NCBI RefSeq assembly: GCF_036320965.1
Contig: NC_092225.1
Coordinates: 1,877,256-1,941,255 of the forward strand
Reading direction: 5' to 3'
Source of the DNA: Panulirus ornatus
Taxonomy: Eukaryota > Arthropoda > Malacostraca > Decapoda > Palinuridae
Length of the DNA: 64,000 nt
The notes under the pieces were generated by a model, which was given only the letters and a program-made list of their open reading frames with translations, was not told the origin of the DNA and ran no database searches. Made by a program: the position numbers and the translations under genes. This document shows positions 18,511-30,534 of this stretch, one piece after another (positions within the stretch are counted from its first letter, which is position 1; the number at the start of each line of letters is the position of its first letter).

Positions 18511-18666
18511 AAGAAGAAGAAGAAGAAGAAGAAGAAGAAGAAGAAGAAGAAGAAGAAGAAGAAGAAGAAGAAGAAGAAGGGGAAGAAGAAAAGGAAGAAG
18601 AAGAAGAAGAAGAAGAAGAAGAAGAAGAAGAAGAAGAAGAAGAAGAAGAAGAAGAAGAAGAAGAAG
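18481..18666. repeat. (AAG)n microsatellite
   Basis: About 60 AAG units with GGG and AAAAGG interruptions near 18580-18595. Poly-Lys, poly-Leu and poly-Phe ORFs here are artefacts. Confidence 0.98.
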
Positions 18667-18880
18667 CAGAATATTTTCATGGTTTTGTTTGTCTCTCTTC
18701 CTGTCGTCTTGACACCATGTGGATATGTAAACAGGCGGTGATGAAGATGGAGTAGTCTTTGAAAGTGATCTCTCGATCTTAATCCACATCATAAGACCTT
18801 TGTTTAGCATTATGCTGCTGCGCTTGTGCTGGCTTTCCTTACGTTGGGAATATTATCGCCTCAAAATATATGAGGTAACT
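18667..18880. other. Unique sequence
   Basis: Short unique spacer between the AAG array and LINE-X copy C. Confidence 0.4.
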
Positions 18881-18881
18881 T

Positions 18882-21045
18882 TTGATGTAGTGAAAGAGAA
18901 GAGAGAGGGATCTGGACGATTTTTGCAGGGAAATAGTGCAAATGACTGGGAGATGTGTAAAAGAAAGAGGCAGGATGTGACGTGAGAAGGAGATGGAGTG
19001 AGTATTTTAAAGGTCTGTTGAATGTGTTAGATGATAGAGTGACAGATATAGGGTGTTTTGGTCGAGGTAGTGTGGGAGGTAGTCAGGGAGAATGATTTGG
19101 TAAACAGAGAAGAGGTAGTGAAAGCATTGCGGGAGATGAAAGCCAGCAAGGCGGCGTGTTTGAATGGTATTGCAGTGGAATTTATAAAAAAAGGTGACTG
19201 TGTTGTTGACTGGTTGGTAAGGATATTCAATGTATGTATAGCTTATGGTGAAGTGCCTGAGGATTAGCGGAATGCATGCATTGTGCCATTGTACAAAGGC
19301 AAAGGGGATAAAGGTGAGTGTTCAAATTACAGAGGTATAAGATTGTTGAGTATTCCTAGGAAATTATATGGGAGGGTATTGATTGAGAGGATGAAGGCAT
19401 GTACAGTACAGAACATCAGATTAGGGAAGAGCAGTGAGGTTTCAGAAGTGGTAGAGGATGTGTGGATCAGGTATTTGCATTGAAGAATGTATGTGAGAAA
19501 TACTTAGAAAAACAAATGGCTTTATATGTAGCATTTATGAATGTGGAGAAAGCATATGATAGAGTTGACAGAGATGCTCTGTGGAAGGTATTAAGAGTAT
19601 ATGGTGTGGGAGGCAAGTTGCTGGAAGCAGTGAAAAGTTTTTATCGAGGATGTAAGGCATGTGTACGAGTAGGAAGAGAGGAAAGTGACTGGTTCTCAGT
19701 GAATGTCGGTTGGCGGCAGGGGTGTGTGATGTCTACATGGCTGTTCAATTTGTTTATGGATGGGGTTGTTAGGGAGGTGAATGGAAGAGTTTTGGAGAGA
19801 GGGGCAAGTATGCAGTCTGTTATGGATGAGAGGGCTTGAGATGTGAGTCAGTTGTTGTTCGCTGATGATATAATGCTGATGGCTGATTCGGGTGAGAAAC
19901 TGCAGAGGCTGGTGTCTTAGTTTGGTAAAGTGTGTGAAGGAAGAAAGCTGAGTAAATGTAAATAAGAGTATGGATATTAGGTACAGTAGGGTTGAGGGAC
20001 AAGTCAACTGGGAGGTAAGTTTCTATGGAGAAAAACTAGAGGAAGTGAAGTGTTTTAGATATCTGGGAGTGGATTTGGCATCGGATGGAACCATGGAAGC
20101 GTAAGTGAATCATAGGGTGGGAGAGGGGGCGAAAGTTCTGGGAGCGTTGAATAATGTGTAGAAGGCGAGAACATTATCTCGGAAAGCAGAAATGGGTATG
20201 TTTGAGGGAATAGTGGTTACATCAACGTTATATGGTTGCGAGGCTTGGGCTATGGATAGGGTTGTGTGGAGGAGGATGGATGTGTTGGAAATGAGATGTT
20301 TGAGGAAAGTATGTGGTGTAAGTAATGAAAGAGTAAGAGAGATGTGTGGTAATAAAAAGAGTGTGGTTGAGAGAGCAGAAGAGGGTGTATTGAAATGGTT
20401 TGGTCACATGGAGAGAATGAGCAAGGAAAGATTGACAAAGAAGATGTATGTGTCAGAGGTGTAGGGAACGCGAAGTGGGAGACCAAATTGGAGGTGGAAG
20501 GATGGAGTGAAAAAGATTTTGAGCGATCGGGACCTGAACATGCAGGTGGGTGAAAGGCGTGCAAGGTATAGAGTGAATTAGAACGATGTGGTATACCGTG
20601 GTCGACGTGCTGTCAGTGGATTGAACCAGGGCATGTGAAGCTTCTGGGGTAAACCATGGAAAGTTTTGTGGGGCCTGGATGTGGAAATGGAGCTGTGGTT
20701 TTGGTGCATTATACATAACAGCTAGAGACTGAGTGTGAACGAATGTGGCCTTTGTTGTCTTCCTAGCGCTACCTCGCGCGCGTGCTGGGTGAGGGGGTTG
20801 TCATTTCATGTGTGGCGGGGTGGCAACGGGAATGAATAAAGGCAGCGAGTATGAATTATTTACATGTGTATATATGTATATGTCTGTGTATTTATGTATA
20901 TATGTATGCGTTGAAATGTATAGGTATGTATATGTGCGTGTGTGGACGTGTATGTACATGTGTATGTGGGTGGGTTGGGCTATTCTTTCGTCTGTTTCCT
21001 TGCACTACCTTGCTAACGCGGGAGACAGCGACAAAGTATAGTGAT
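18882..21045 (+). mobile_element. LINE-X copy C, internally deleted, with 3' UTR
   Basis: Plus-strand copy beginning in the linker between endonuclease and RT (GTGAAAGAGAAGAGAGAGGG). A deletion of about 200 bp joins CAGGATGTGACG to TGAGAAGGAGATGGAGTGAG near 18980. RT and C-terminal parts follow to about 20.62 kb, then a full 3' UTR that ends CTTGCTAACGCGGGAGACAG and runs into a TA array. Reading frame pieces at 19058-19267, 19283-19483, 19462-19839 and 20192-20464 show at least three frameshifts, plus a tryptophan-to-stop change (GATTAGCGG for GATTGGCGG) near 19265. Confidence 0.92.
19058..20640 (+). pseudogene. LINE-X reverse transcriptase, frameshifted
   Basis: RT pieces include [51 protein letters not shown] (motif A), GWRQGCVMSTWLFNLF (motif B), and in another frame LLFADDIMLMADS (motif C). 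The C-terminal [13 protein letters not shown] is present. Several frameshifts and stops prevent expression of one protein. Confidence 0.85.
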
Positions 21046-21054
21046 AATGATACT

Positions 21055-21056
<2 letters not shown>

Positions 21057-21147
<91 letters not shown>
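21057..21147. repeat. (TA)n array
   Basis: Uninterrupted TA tract between the LINE-X copy C 3' end and a SINE tail. Confidence 0.97.
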
Positions 21148-21152
<5 letters not shown>

Positions 21153-21327
21153 GTATCCTAGCTCATGCCAGGTCCCCATTTTACCAATCAACCCTTACCT
21201 AAGACCAAACAGCTGAGCTGACTTTGGACCGATTGCCTCAATCCGGATTCGAACACTCGTGTTCGACCCCGGGCGACCGGGGAATGCATCACGGCCAGGA
21301 ACGCTAAGCACTACACTACGGAGGTAT
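21148..21327 (-). mobile_element. tRNA-derived SINE, family 2
   Basis: Minus-strand element: B box TGTTCGAATCC (complement at 21244-21254) and an A-box-like TAGTGTAGTGC about 60 bp upstream, in a head that starts CCTCCGTAGTGTAGTGCTTAGCG. The body differs from SINE family 1 and ends in CATGTG before a TA array, so the tail is not poly-A. A corrupted copy lies at 27.01-27.15 kb. Confidence 0.75.
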
Positions 21328-22196
<869 letters not shown>

Positions 22197-22222
22197 ATAT
22201 ATATATATATATATATATATAT
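22197..22222. repeat. Short (TA)n tract
   Basis: Thirteen TA units between module B copy 5 and the plus-strand LINE-X segment. Confidence 0.95.
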
Positions 22223-22224
22223 AA

Positions 22225-22395
22225 GCAAATGGATTTGTATGTAGCATTTATGGATCTGGAGAAGGCATATGATAGAGTTGATAGAGATGCTCTGTGGAGG
22301 GTACTAAGAATATATGGTGTGGGAGGCAAGTTGTTAGAAGCAGTGAAAAGTTTTTATCGAGGATGTAAGGCATGTGTACGTGTAGGAAGAGAGGA
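22225..22395 (+). mobile_element. LINE-X RT segment, inverted arm of a fold-back
   Basis: About 170 bp encoding [18 protein letters not shown] through [13 protein letters not shown] on the plus strand. The same region occurs in reverse at 22556-22732 within copy D, separated by about 160 bp. The junction GAGGAAA/CTTCCCAAGC joins opposite strands directly. Confidence 0.88.
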
Positions 22396-22770
22396 AACTT
22401 CCCAAGCTCTCTCATCCACAACAGACTTCATACTTGCCCCTCTTTCCAAAACTCTTGCATTCACCTCCCTAACAACCCCATCCATAAACAAATTGAATAA
22501 CCATGGAGACATCACACACCCCTGCCGCAAACCTACATTCACTGAGAACCAATCACTTTCCTCTCTTCCTACACGTACACATGCCTTACATCCTCGATAA
22601 AAACTTTTCATTGCTTCTAACAACTTGCCTCCCACACCATTTATTCTTAATACCTTCCACAGAGCATCTCTATCAACTCTATCATATGCCTTCTCCAGAT
22701 CCATAAATGCTACATACAAATCCATTTGCTTTTCTAAGTATTTCTTACATACATTCTTCAAAGCAAACAC
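22354..22770 (-). pseudogene. LINE-X RT central segment, continuation of the broken ORF
   Basis: In frame with the 573-codon ORF upstream, separated only by a stop (GATTAG for GATCAG, Gln to stop) at about 22771. Carries [18 protein letters not shown] and [16 protein letters not shown], then WEVS and the fold-back junction. No FADD box. Confidence 0.8.
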
Positions 22771-24492
22771 CTAATCCACACATCCTCTACCACTTCTGAA
22801 ACCACACTGCTCTTCCCCAATCTGATGCTCTGTACATGCCTTCACCCTCTCAATCAATACCCTCCCATATAATATACCAGGAATACTCAACAAATTTATA
22901 CCTCTGTAATTTGAGCACTCACTCTTATCCCCATTGCCTTTGTACAATGGCACCATGCACGCATTCCGCCAATCCTCAGGCACCTCACCATGAGTCATAC
23001 ATACATTGAATAACCTTACCAACGAGTCAACAATACAGTCACCCCCTTTTTTAATAGATTCCACTGCAATACCATCCAAACCTGCTGCCTTGCCGGCTTT
23101 CATCTTCCGCAAAGCTTTTACTACCTCTTCTCTGTTTACCAAATCATTTTCCCTAACCCTCTCACTTTGCACACCACCTCGACCCAAACACCCTATATCT
23201 GCCACTCTGTCATCAAACACATTCAACAAACCTTCAAAATACTCACTCCATTTCCTTCTCACATCACCACTACTTGTTATCACCTCCCCATTAGCGCCCT
23301 TCACTGAAGTTCCCATTTGCTCCCTTGTCTTTCGCACTTTATTTACCTCCTTCCAGAACATCTTTTTATTCTCCCTAAAATTTAATGATACTCTCTCACC
23401 CCAACTCTCATTTGCCCTCTTTTTCACCTCTTGCACCTTTCTCTTGACTTCCTGTCTCTTTCTTTTATACATCTCCCACTCAATTGCATTTTTTCCCTGC
23501 AAAAATCGTCCAAATGCCTCTCTCTTCTCCTTCACTAATAATCTTACTTCTTCATCCCACCACTCACTACCCTTTCTAATCAACCCACCTCCCACGCTTC
23601 TCATGCCACAAGCATCTTTTGCGCAATCCATCACTGATTCCCTAAATAAATCCCATTCCTCCCCCACTCCCCTTACTTCCATTGTTCTCACCTTTTTCCA
23701 TTCTGTACTCAGTCTTTCCTGGTACTTCCTCACACAAGTCTCCTTCCCAAGCTCACTTACTCTCACCACCCTCTTCACCCCAACATTCACTCTTCTTTTC
23801 TGAAAACCCATACAAATCTTCACCTTAGCCTCCACAAGATAGTGATCAGACATCCCTCCAGTCGCACCTCTCAGCACATTAACATCCAAAAGTCTCTCTT
23901 TCGCGCGCCTGTCAATTAACACGTAATCCAATAACGCTCTCTGGCCATCTCTCCTACTTACATACGTATACTTATGTATATCTCGCTTTTTAAACCAGGT
24001 ATTCCCAATCACCAGCCCTTTTTCAGCACATAAATCTGTAAGCTCTTCACCATTTCCATTTACAACACTGAACACCCCATGTATACCAATTATTCCCTCA
24101 ACTGCCATATTACTCACCCTTGCATTCAAATCACCCATCACTATAACCCGGTCTTGTGCATCAAAACCACTAACACACTCATTCAGCTGCTCCCAAAACA
24201 CTTGCCTCTCATGATCTTTCTTCTCATGCCCAGGTGCATATGCACCAATAATCACCCATCTCTCTCCATCAACTTTCAGTTTTACCCATGTTAATCGAGA
24301 ATTTACTTTCTTACATTCTATCACATACTCCCACAACTCCTTTTTCAGGAGTACTGCTACTCCTTCCCTTGCTCCTGTCCTCTCACTAACCCATGACTTT
24401 ACTCCCAAGACATTCCCAAACCACTCTTCCCCTTTACCCTTGAGCTTCGTTTCACTCAGAGCCAAAACATCTAGGTTCCTTTCCTCAAACAT
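22771..24492 (-). CDS. LINE-X endonuclease plus RT N-terminus (573 codons)
   Basis: The only long endonuclease frame in the window. AP-like endonuclease landmarks in order: LALSETKLKG (residues 10-19, catalytic Glu14), VIIGAYAPG (80-88), VIVMGDLNARV (116-126, metal/DNA-binding Asp and Asn), TYVSRRDGQRALLDYVLI (176-193) and GMSDHYLV (213-220, catalytic Asp-His). A basic, lysine-rich linker follows (about 300-410), then RT segments [15 protein letters not shown] and NYRGINLLSIPG. The protein would nick the target and start cDNA synthesis. The annotated ATG is probably not native: upstream in the same frame, GCLNVCGCNQDVKK precedes a stop, and this matches the expected endonuclease N-terminus. 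The ORF ends at a single premature stop. Clade placement (RTE- or CR1-like) is unresolved. Confidence 0.88.
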   Translation of the reverse strand: MFEERNLDVLALSETKLKGKGEEWFGNVLGVKSWVSERTGAREGVAVLLKKELWEYVIECKKVNSRLTWVKLKVDGERWVIIGAYAPGHEKKDHERQVFWEQLNECVSGFDAQDRVIVMGDLNARVSNMAVEGIIGIHGVFSVVNGNGEELTDLCAEKGLVIGNTWFKKRDIHKYTYVSRRDGQRALLDYVLIDRRAKERLLDVNVLRGATGGMSDHYLVEAKVKICMGFQKRRVNVGVKRVVRVSELGKETCVRKYQERLSTEWKKVRTMEVRGVGEEWDLFRESVMDCAKDACGMRSVGGGLIRKGSEWWDEEVRLLVKEKREAFGRFLQGKNAIEWEMYKRKRQEVKRKVQEVKKRANESWGERVSLNFRENKKMFWKEVNKVRKTREQMGTSVKGANGEVITSSGDVRRKWSEYFEGLLNVFDDRVADIGCLGRGGVQSERVRENDLVNREEVVKALRKMKAGKAAGLDGIAVESIKKGGDCIVDSLVRLFNVCMTHGEVPEDWRNACMVPLYKGNGDKSECSNYRGINLLSIPGILYGRVLIERVKACTEHQIGEEQCGFRSGRGCVD

Positions 24493-24539
24493 ACTACCTA
24501 TCTCTCATTTTTTCACATCTTGGTTACATCCACACACAT

Positions 24540-24881
<342 letters not shown>

Positions 24882-24898
24882 TTTTTGAGTAATAACAG

Positions 24899-27010
24899 TA
24901 TAAAGTGCGTAGGACAAGAGAACAAATGGGAATATCGGTGAAGTGGGCTAATGGGGAGGCAATAACAAGTAGTGGTGATGTAAGAAGGGGATGAAATGAG
25001 TATTTTGAGGGTTTCTTGAATGTGTTAGATGGTGGAGTGGCAGATATAGGGTGTTTTGGTCGAGGTGGTGTGCGAAGTGAGAGGGTCGGGGAGAATGATT
25101 TGGTGAATAGAGAAGAGGTAATGAAAGCTTTGCAGAAGATGAAAGTCTGCAAGGAGGCGGGTTTGGATGGTATTGCAGTCGAATTTATTGAAATAGGGGA
25201 TGAATGTTTTGTTTTCTGGCTGGTGAGGATATTCATTGTATGTATGGCTCATTGTAAAGTGCCTGCGTGATTGGCGGAATGCGTGCATAATGCCGTTGAA
25301 CAAAAGTAAAGGGGATAGAGGTGAGTGTTCAAATTACTGAGGTATAAGTTTGTTGAGTATTCCCGGGAAGTTTTATGGGAGGTTACTGATTGAGAGGGTG
25401 AAAGCATGTACGGAGAATCAGGTTGGGAAGAGCAGTGTGGTTTCAGAATTGGTAGAGGATGTGTCGATCAGGTGTTTGCTTTGATGAATGTATGTGGGAA
25501 ATGCTTAGATCAACGAATGGATTTGTATGTAGCATTTATGGATCTGGAGAAGGCATATGGTAGAGTTGATAGAGATGCTTTGTGGAAGGTATTAAGAGTA
25601 TATAGTGTGGGAGGCAAGTTGCTAGAAGCAGTGAAGTTTTTATCGAGGATGTAAGGCATGTGTACGAGTATGAAGAGAGGAAAGTGATTGGTTCTCAGTG
25701 AATGTCGGTTGGCGGCAGGGGTGCGTGATGTCTCCTTGGTTATTTAATTTGTTTATGGATGGAGTTGTTAGGGAAGTAAATGGAAGAGTTTTGGAGAGAG
25801 GGAGTAAGTATGCAGTCTGTTGTGGATCAAAGGGCATGGGAAGCGAGTCAGTTGTTGTTCGCTGATGATACAAGCGCTGGTGGCTGATTCGGGTGAGAAA
25901 ATGCTGAAGGTGGTAAAGTGTATGAAAGAAGAAAGCTGAGAGTAAATATGAATAAGATCAAGGTTATTAGGTACAGTAGAGTTGAGGGAAAGTCAATTGG
26001 GAGGTAAGTTTGGATGGAGAAAAACTGGAGGAAGTGAAGTGTTACAGATCTGGGAGTGGATTTGGCAGCGATGGAACCATGGAAGCGGAAGTGAGTCACA
26101 GGGTGGGGGAGGGGGCGAAAGTTCTGGGAGCGTTGAAAAATGTGTGGAAGGCGAGAACGTTATCTCAGAAAGCACAAATGGGTATGTTTGAAGGAATAGT
26201 AGTTCCAACAATGTTACAGGGTTGCGAGGCGTGGGCTATAGATAGGGTTGTATGGAGGAAGGTGGATGTGTTGGAAATGAGATGTTTGAGGACAGTATGT
26301 GGTGTAAGGTGGTTTGATCGAGTAAGTAATGAAAGGGTAAGAGAGATATGTGGTAATGTACAGTGTGGTTGAAAGAGCCCAAGAGGGTGTATTGAAATGG
26401 TTTGGTCACATGGACAGAGTGAGTGAGGAAAGATTGACAAAGAGGGTAAGAGAGATATGAGGAATATGTGTTAGAGGTGGAGGGAGCGATCGGGGCCTGA
26501 ACATGCAGGAAGGTGAAAGGCGTTCAAGGAATAGAGTGAAGCGGAACGATGTGGTATACCTGGGTCGACGTGCTATCAATTGATTGAACCAGGTCATGTG
26601 AAGCGTCTGGGGTAAACCATAGAAAAAGTTTTGTGGTACCTGGATGTGGAAAGGGAGCTGTGGTATCGGTGCATTATACATGACAGATATAGAGTGAATG
26701 TGAACGAATGTGGCCTTTCTTGTCTTTTCCTAGTGCTACCTCGAGCACGTGCGGGGGGAGGGGGTTGTCATTTTGTGTGTATTGAGGTGGCGACGGGAAT
26801 GAATAAAGGCAGCAAGTCTGAATTATGTGCATATGTACATATGTATATGTCTGTGTATGTACATATATGTATACGTTGAAATGTATAGGTATGTATATGT
26901 GTGTGTATGGACGTGTATATATAAACATGTGTATGTGGGTGGGTTGGGCCCTTCTTTCGTCTGTTTCCTTGCTCTACCTCGCTACGACTTGAGACGGCAA
27001 CAAAGTATAC
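24899..27010 (+). mobile_element. LINE-X copy E with 3' UTR
   Basis: Plus-strand copy beginning in the linker before RT (AAAGTGCGTAGGACAAGAG). It extends through RT and C-terminal region to a complete 3' UTR ending at CTACCTCGCTACGACTTGAG. It is head-to-head with copy D across a TA array. Multiple frameshifts; pieces at 25016-25270, 25406-25654 and 26010-26372. Confidence 0.9.
25016..26610 (+). pseudogene. LINE-X reverse transcriptase, multiply frameshifted
   Basis: [37 protein letters not shown] (motif A with D-to-G), a frameshift within [16 protein letters not shown], then WFDRVSNERVREICG. A segment around [10 protein letters not shown] is shortened near 25.9 kb. Not translatable as one protein. 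Confidence 0.8.
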
Positions 27011-27739
27011 CTACTCATCCACCCCCCTTTTTCCAACAACCCAACCAAACCAAACCTGACTTTTTTGGGACCTTTTGCCTCAACCCGGGTTTCCCCAACA
27101 CTCGTTTCCCCCGGGGGCAGGGGTATCAGCACCCCAAACCTAAACACACACAGGGGTATAAAACTCATCATAAACTCACATATTGCAAATAAATTTTAAA
27201 TAATATATAAAATTACCATCAAAACTATACCCTTTGCAGGACAAAAACGTGATTCAAAACTCTTTAACCTTAATTTTTACTTTACCCCCCTTACTTTAAT
27301 CTGACTGATGATGCATCAGGGATTCAAAATGATGCTGCGTAACTCTCTAACAATATCATAAAAAAACCCTTCCTTAACGGGGTACACCGAAAAGTAAGAT
27401 AATAAAACGACTTTCAAATATGCAAAAAACTTTGTAATGACGGGGTAACTAAGCGACGTTTTTTCCCCACGGGGTTAAAAAAAAGGGGAAAAAATTTTTC
27501 AAAATTTTAATCATTTCTTCTCCTTACCCGATGGGAAAAGATATCCTCGACAATTAGAAGAACGTTAAAACACCATTATAAAAAAAAGGAAGAAAAAAAT
27601 TTTTCAAGTAAGCCTTTCTCGAAGAAAGCCTAATTGATCACTAAACGGGCTTGTGTTTTATATATAAATATAAAAATATAATTTTTATATTATATATAAA
27701 TATATTAAAAAATATAAAATATATATATATATATATATA

Positions 27740-27920
27740 TTTTTTTTTTTTTCATACTTTTCCCCTTTTCCCCGCTTTGCGATGACTTTAAAAAAAGGGG
27801 AACGGGGCCTTTAAAGGGGAAATCCTCACCTGGCCCCCTTCTCTGTTCCTTCTTTTGGAAAAAAAAAAAAAAAAAAGAAACAGGGGGAGGATTTCCAGCC
27901 CCCCCCGCTCCCCAATAAAA
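27740..27920 (-). mobile_element. Module B, corrupted duplicate of copy 5
   Basis: TTTTTTTTTTCATACTTTTCCCC to GGAGGATTTCCAGCCCCC, equivalent to 22027-22196. Confidence 0.75.
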
Positions 27921-28109
27921 ATTTTAAATTTTAAATATATAAGCAAATTTTGAAATTAGCTTTTATGGATTTTGGAAAGGGAAATAGATAATTAAAGAGG
28001 CTCGGGGAAGGAACAAAATAAGGGTGTGGGGGGCAAGTTTTAAACAGTAAAAAGTTTTTACGGGGTTTAAAGGGCATGGAAAAGGGGGGGGGGGGAAAGG
28101 GAAGAAAAG

Positions 28110-30370
28110 CCCAACTCTCTCATCCACAACAACTTCTTACTTGCCCCTCTTTCCAAAATCTTCATTCACCCCCCTAACAACCCCACCTTAAAAAAATTTA
28201 AAATAACCATAGCTACACACCCCTCCCAAACCTACTTCACGGGAAACCAACCCATTTCCTCTCTTCCTACACGTACACAGCCTTACATCCCGTAAAAATT
28301 TTTCATTGCTTCTAACAATTTCCCCCCACCCCTTTTATTCTTAATCCCTTTCCACAACATCTCAAATCAACTCTATCAATGCCTTTTTCCCTCCAGTCCA
28401 AAAATCACTTCAAACCTTTTGCTTTTCTAATATTTTTTACATACTTCTTCAAACAAACCCTAATCCACACACCTCTACCACTTCTAAACCCACCTTTTCC
28501 CCCAATCTAATGCCTGTACATCCTTCACCCTCCAACAATACCCTCCCATATAATATCCCGGGGGGAAATAATCCAAAAAATTTATACCTCGGGAATTTGA
28601 GCCCCCCACTCTATCCCCCATTCCCTTTTTAAACAATGGCCCAGGGCACGCATTCCGCCCCAATCCTCAGGCACCTCACCATATAAATACATACAGGGGA
28701 ATAACCTTACCAACCAGTCAAAAATACAGTCCCCCCTTTTTTTAATTTAATTCCACTAAAACCCACCAAAACCTGCTCCTTCCCCTTTTCATCCCCAAAG
28801 CTTTTACTACCTCTTCTCTTTTAACCCCAAAACATTTTTCCCCAACCCCTCACTTTGCACACCACCTCGACCCAAAAAACCCTATATCTCCACTCTTCTT
28901 TAAACACATTCAACAAACCTTCAAAAACCACCCCTTTCCTTTTTCAAAATCACCACTACTTGTTTTCACCTCCCCATTAGCGCCCTTTACGAATTTCCCA
29001 TTTTTCCCGTCTTTTGCACATTTACCCCTTTCCCAAAAATCTTTTTAATTTTCCCTAAAATTTAATGATACTCTCTTTACCCCAACTCTCATTTTTTCCC
29101 TTTTTTCACCTCTTGCAAAACCTTTTTCTTGAAATTCCTTTTCTTTTTTTATACATCTTTCCCCCTCAATTGCTTTTTTTTCCCGCAAAAATCGGCCAAA
29201 TGCCTCCCCCTCTTTTCCTTCACTAATAATCTTACTTCTTCATCCCCCCCCCTCACACCCTTTCAATCAACCCACCTCCCACCTTCTCATGCCCCAAACA
29301 TCTTTTCGCAATCCTCACTAATTTCCCCAAATTAAAACCCATTCCTCCCCCCCTCCCCCTTTCTTCCCTTGTTTTACCTTTTTCCCCTGACTCATCTTTC
29401 CTTGGGACTTTCCCCCACAAGTCTCCTTTTCCCCAAACCCTTTCCTCACCACCCCTTTACCCCCAAAATTTTACTCTTCTTTTCTGAAAACCCATACAAA
29501 CTTCACCTTACCCCACAAAATATGATCAGACACCCCCCATCCACCCTCAGCACATTAACATCCAAAAGTCTCTCTTTCCCCCGTCAAATTAACACGTAAC
29601 CAATTTAAAGCCTCGGCCCTCTCTCCTTCTTACATACGTAACTTATTAAAATCTCCTTTTTTAAAAAAGGGGATTCCCAACCCACCCTTTTTCAGCACAA
29701 AATCTGTAAGCTCTTCACCAAATTTTCCCTTTACAACACTGAACACCCCCTTATACCCAATTTTTCCCTCAACTCCATATTACCCACCCTTGCATTCCCA
29801 AAACACCCATCACTATAACCCTCTTTTTGCCCCAAAAAACAAAAACCCCTAAAACACTCTTTTACTGCTCCCAAAACAATTGCCTTCCCAAACTTTTTTC
29901 CAGCCCCTGCATTTCACCAAAAACACCCATCTCTCTCCATCAACTTTTATTTTTTTTCCCCTGTTAATCGAGAATTTTTTTCTTTCTTACATTTTATCAC
30001 ATACTCCCCCAACTCCTTTTTCAGGGGTACTGCACCCTTCCCTTCTCCTTCCCTCACTAACCCTTACTTTACCCCAAGACTTTTCCCAAAAACCCCTCTT
30101 TCCCCTTTACCCTTACCGGTTTTACCAGACCAAAACATCTAATTCCTTTCCTCAAACATACTACCTTTTCCCCAATTTTTTACATCTTGGGTTTCATCCA
30201 CACCTTTAACACCCCAATCTGACCCACAAATACACTCCCCGCGTACTCCCCTTCTGTTTTCCCCTTTTTTTGAAAGTTAAAATACAAGGGGGGAGGGTTT
30301 TTGAAACCCCCCTTCCCGCCCCTCCATCCCATCTACGACACGTTGGAAGTTTCTTTCACCCCTATACCCA
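28110..30370 (-). pseudogene. LINE-X copy D duplicate, corrupted
   Basis: Minus-strand endonuclease and RT words recognisable throughout, for example CCTAATCCACACACCTCTACC near 28.45 kb and TCTGTAAGCTCTTCACC near 29.7 kb. No frame stays open for more than about 110 codons, unlike the 573-codon frame in the source copy. Confidence 0.82.
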
Positions 30371-30530
30371 ATAATAAATAAAATATAAATATATTTATAA
30401 ATTTATATAAATATATAAAAAATAATTTATATATAATAAAATATATAATAAAATTATTTATATTTATAAAAATATATAATATAATATATAAAATAAATAT
30501 ATATATATATTTTAAATATATATATAAGTT
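30360..30530. repeat. Corrupted TA array
   Basis: Mixture of TATA, TAAA and TTTA in place of the clean TA array at 24721-24878. Confidence 0.8.
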
Positions 30531-30534
30531 TTTT

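Noticed and set aside
18304..18810. Poly-Lys, poly-Leu and poly-Phe ORFs
   Set aside because: Created by the AAG array.
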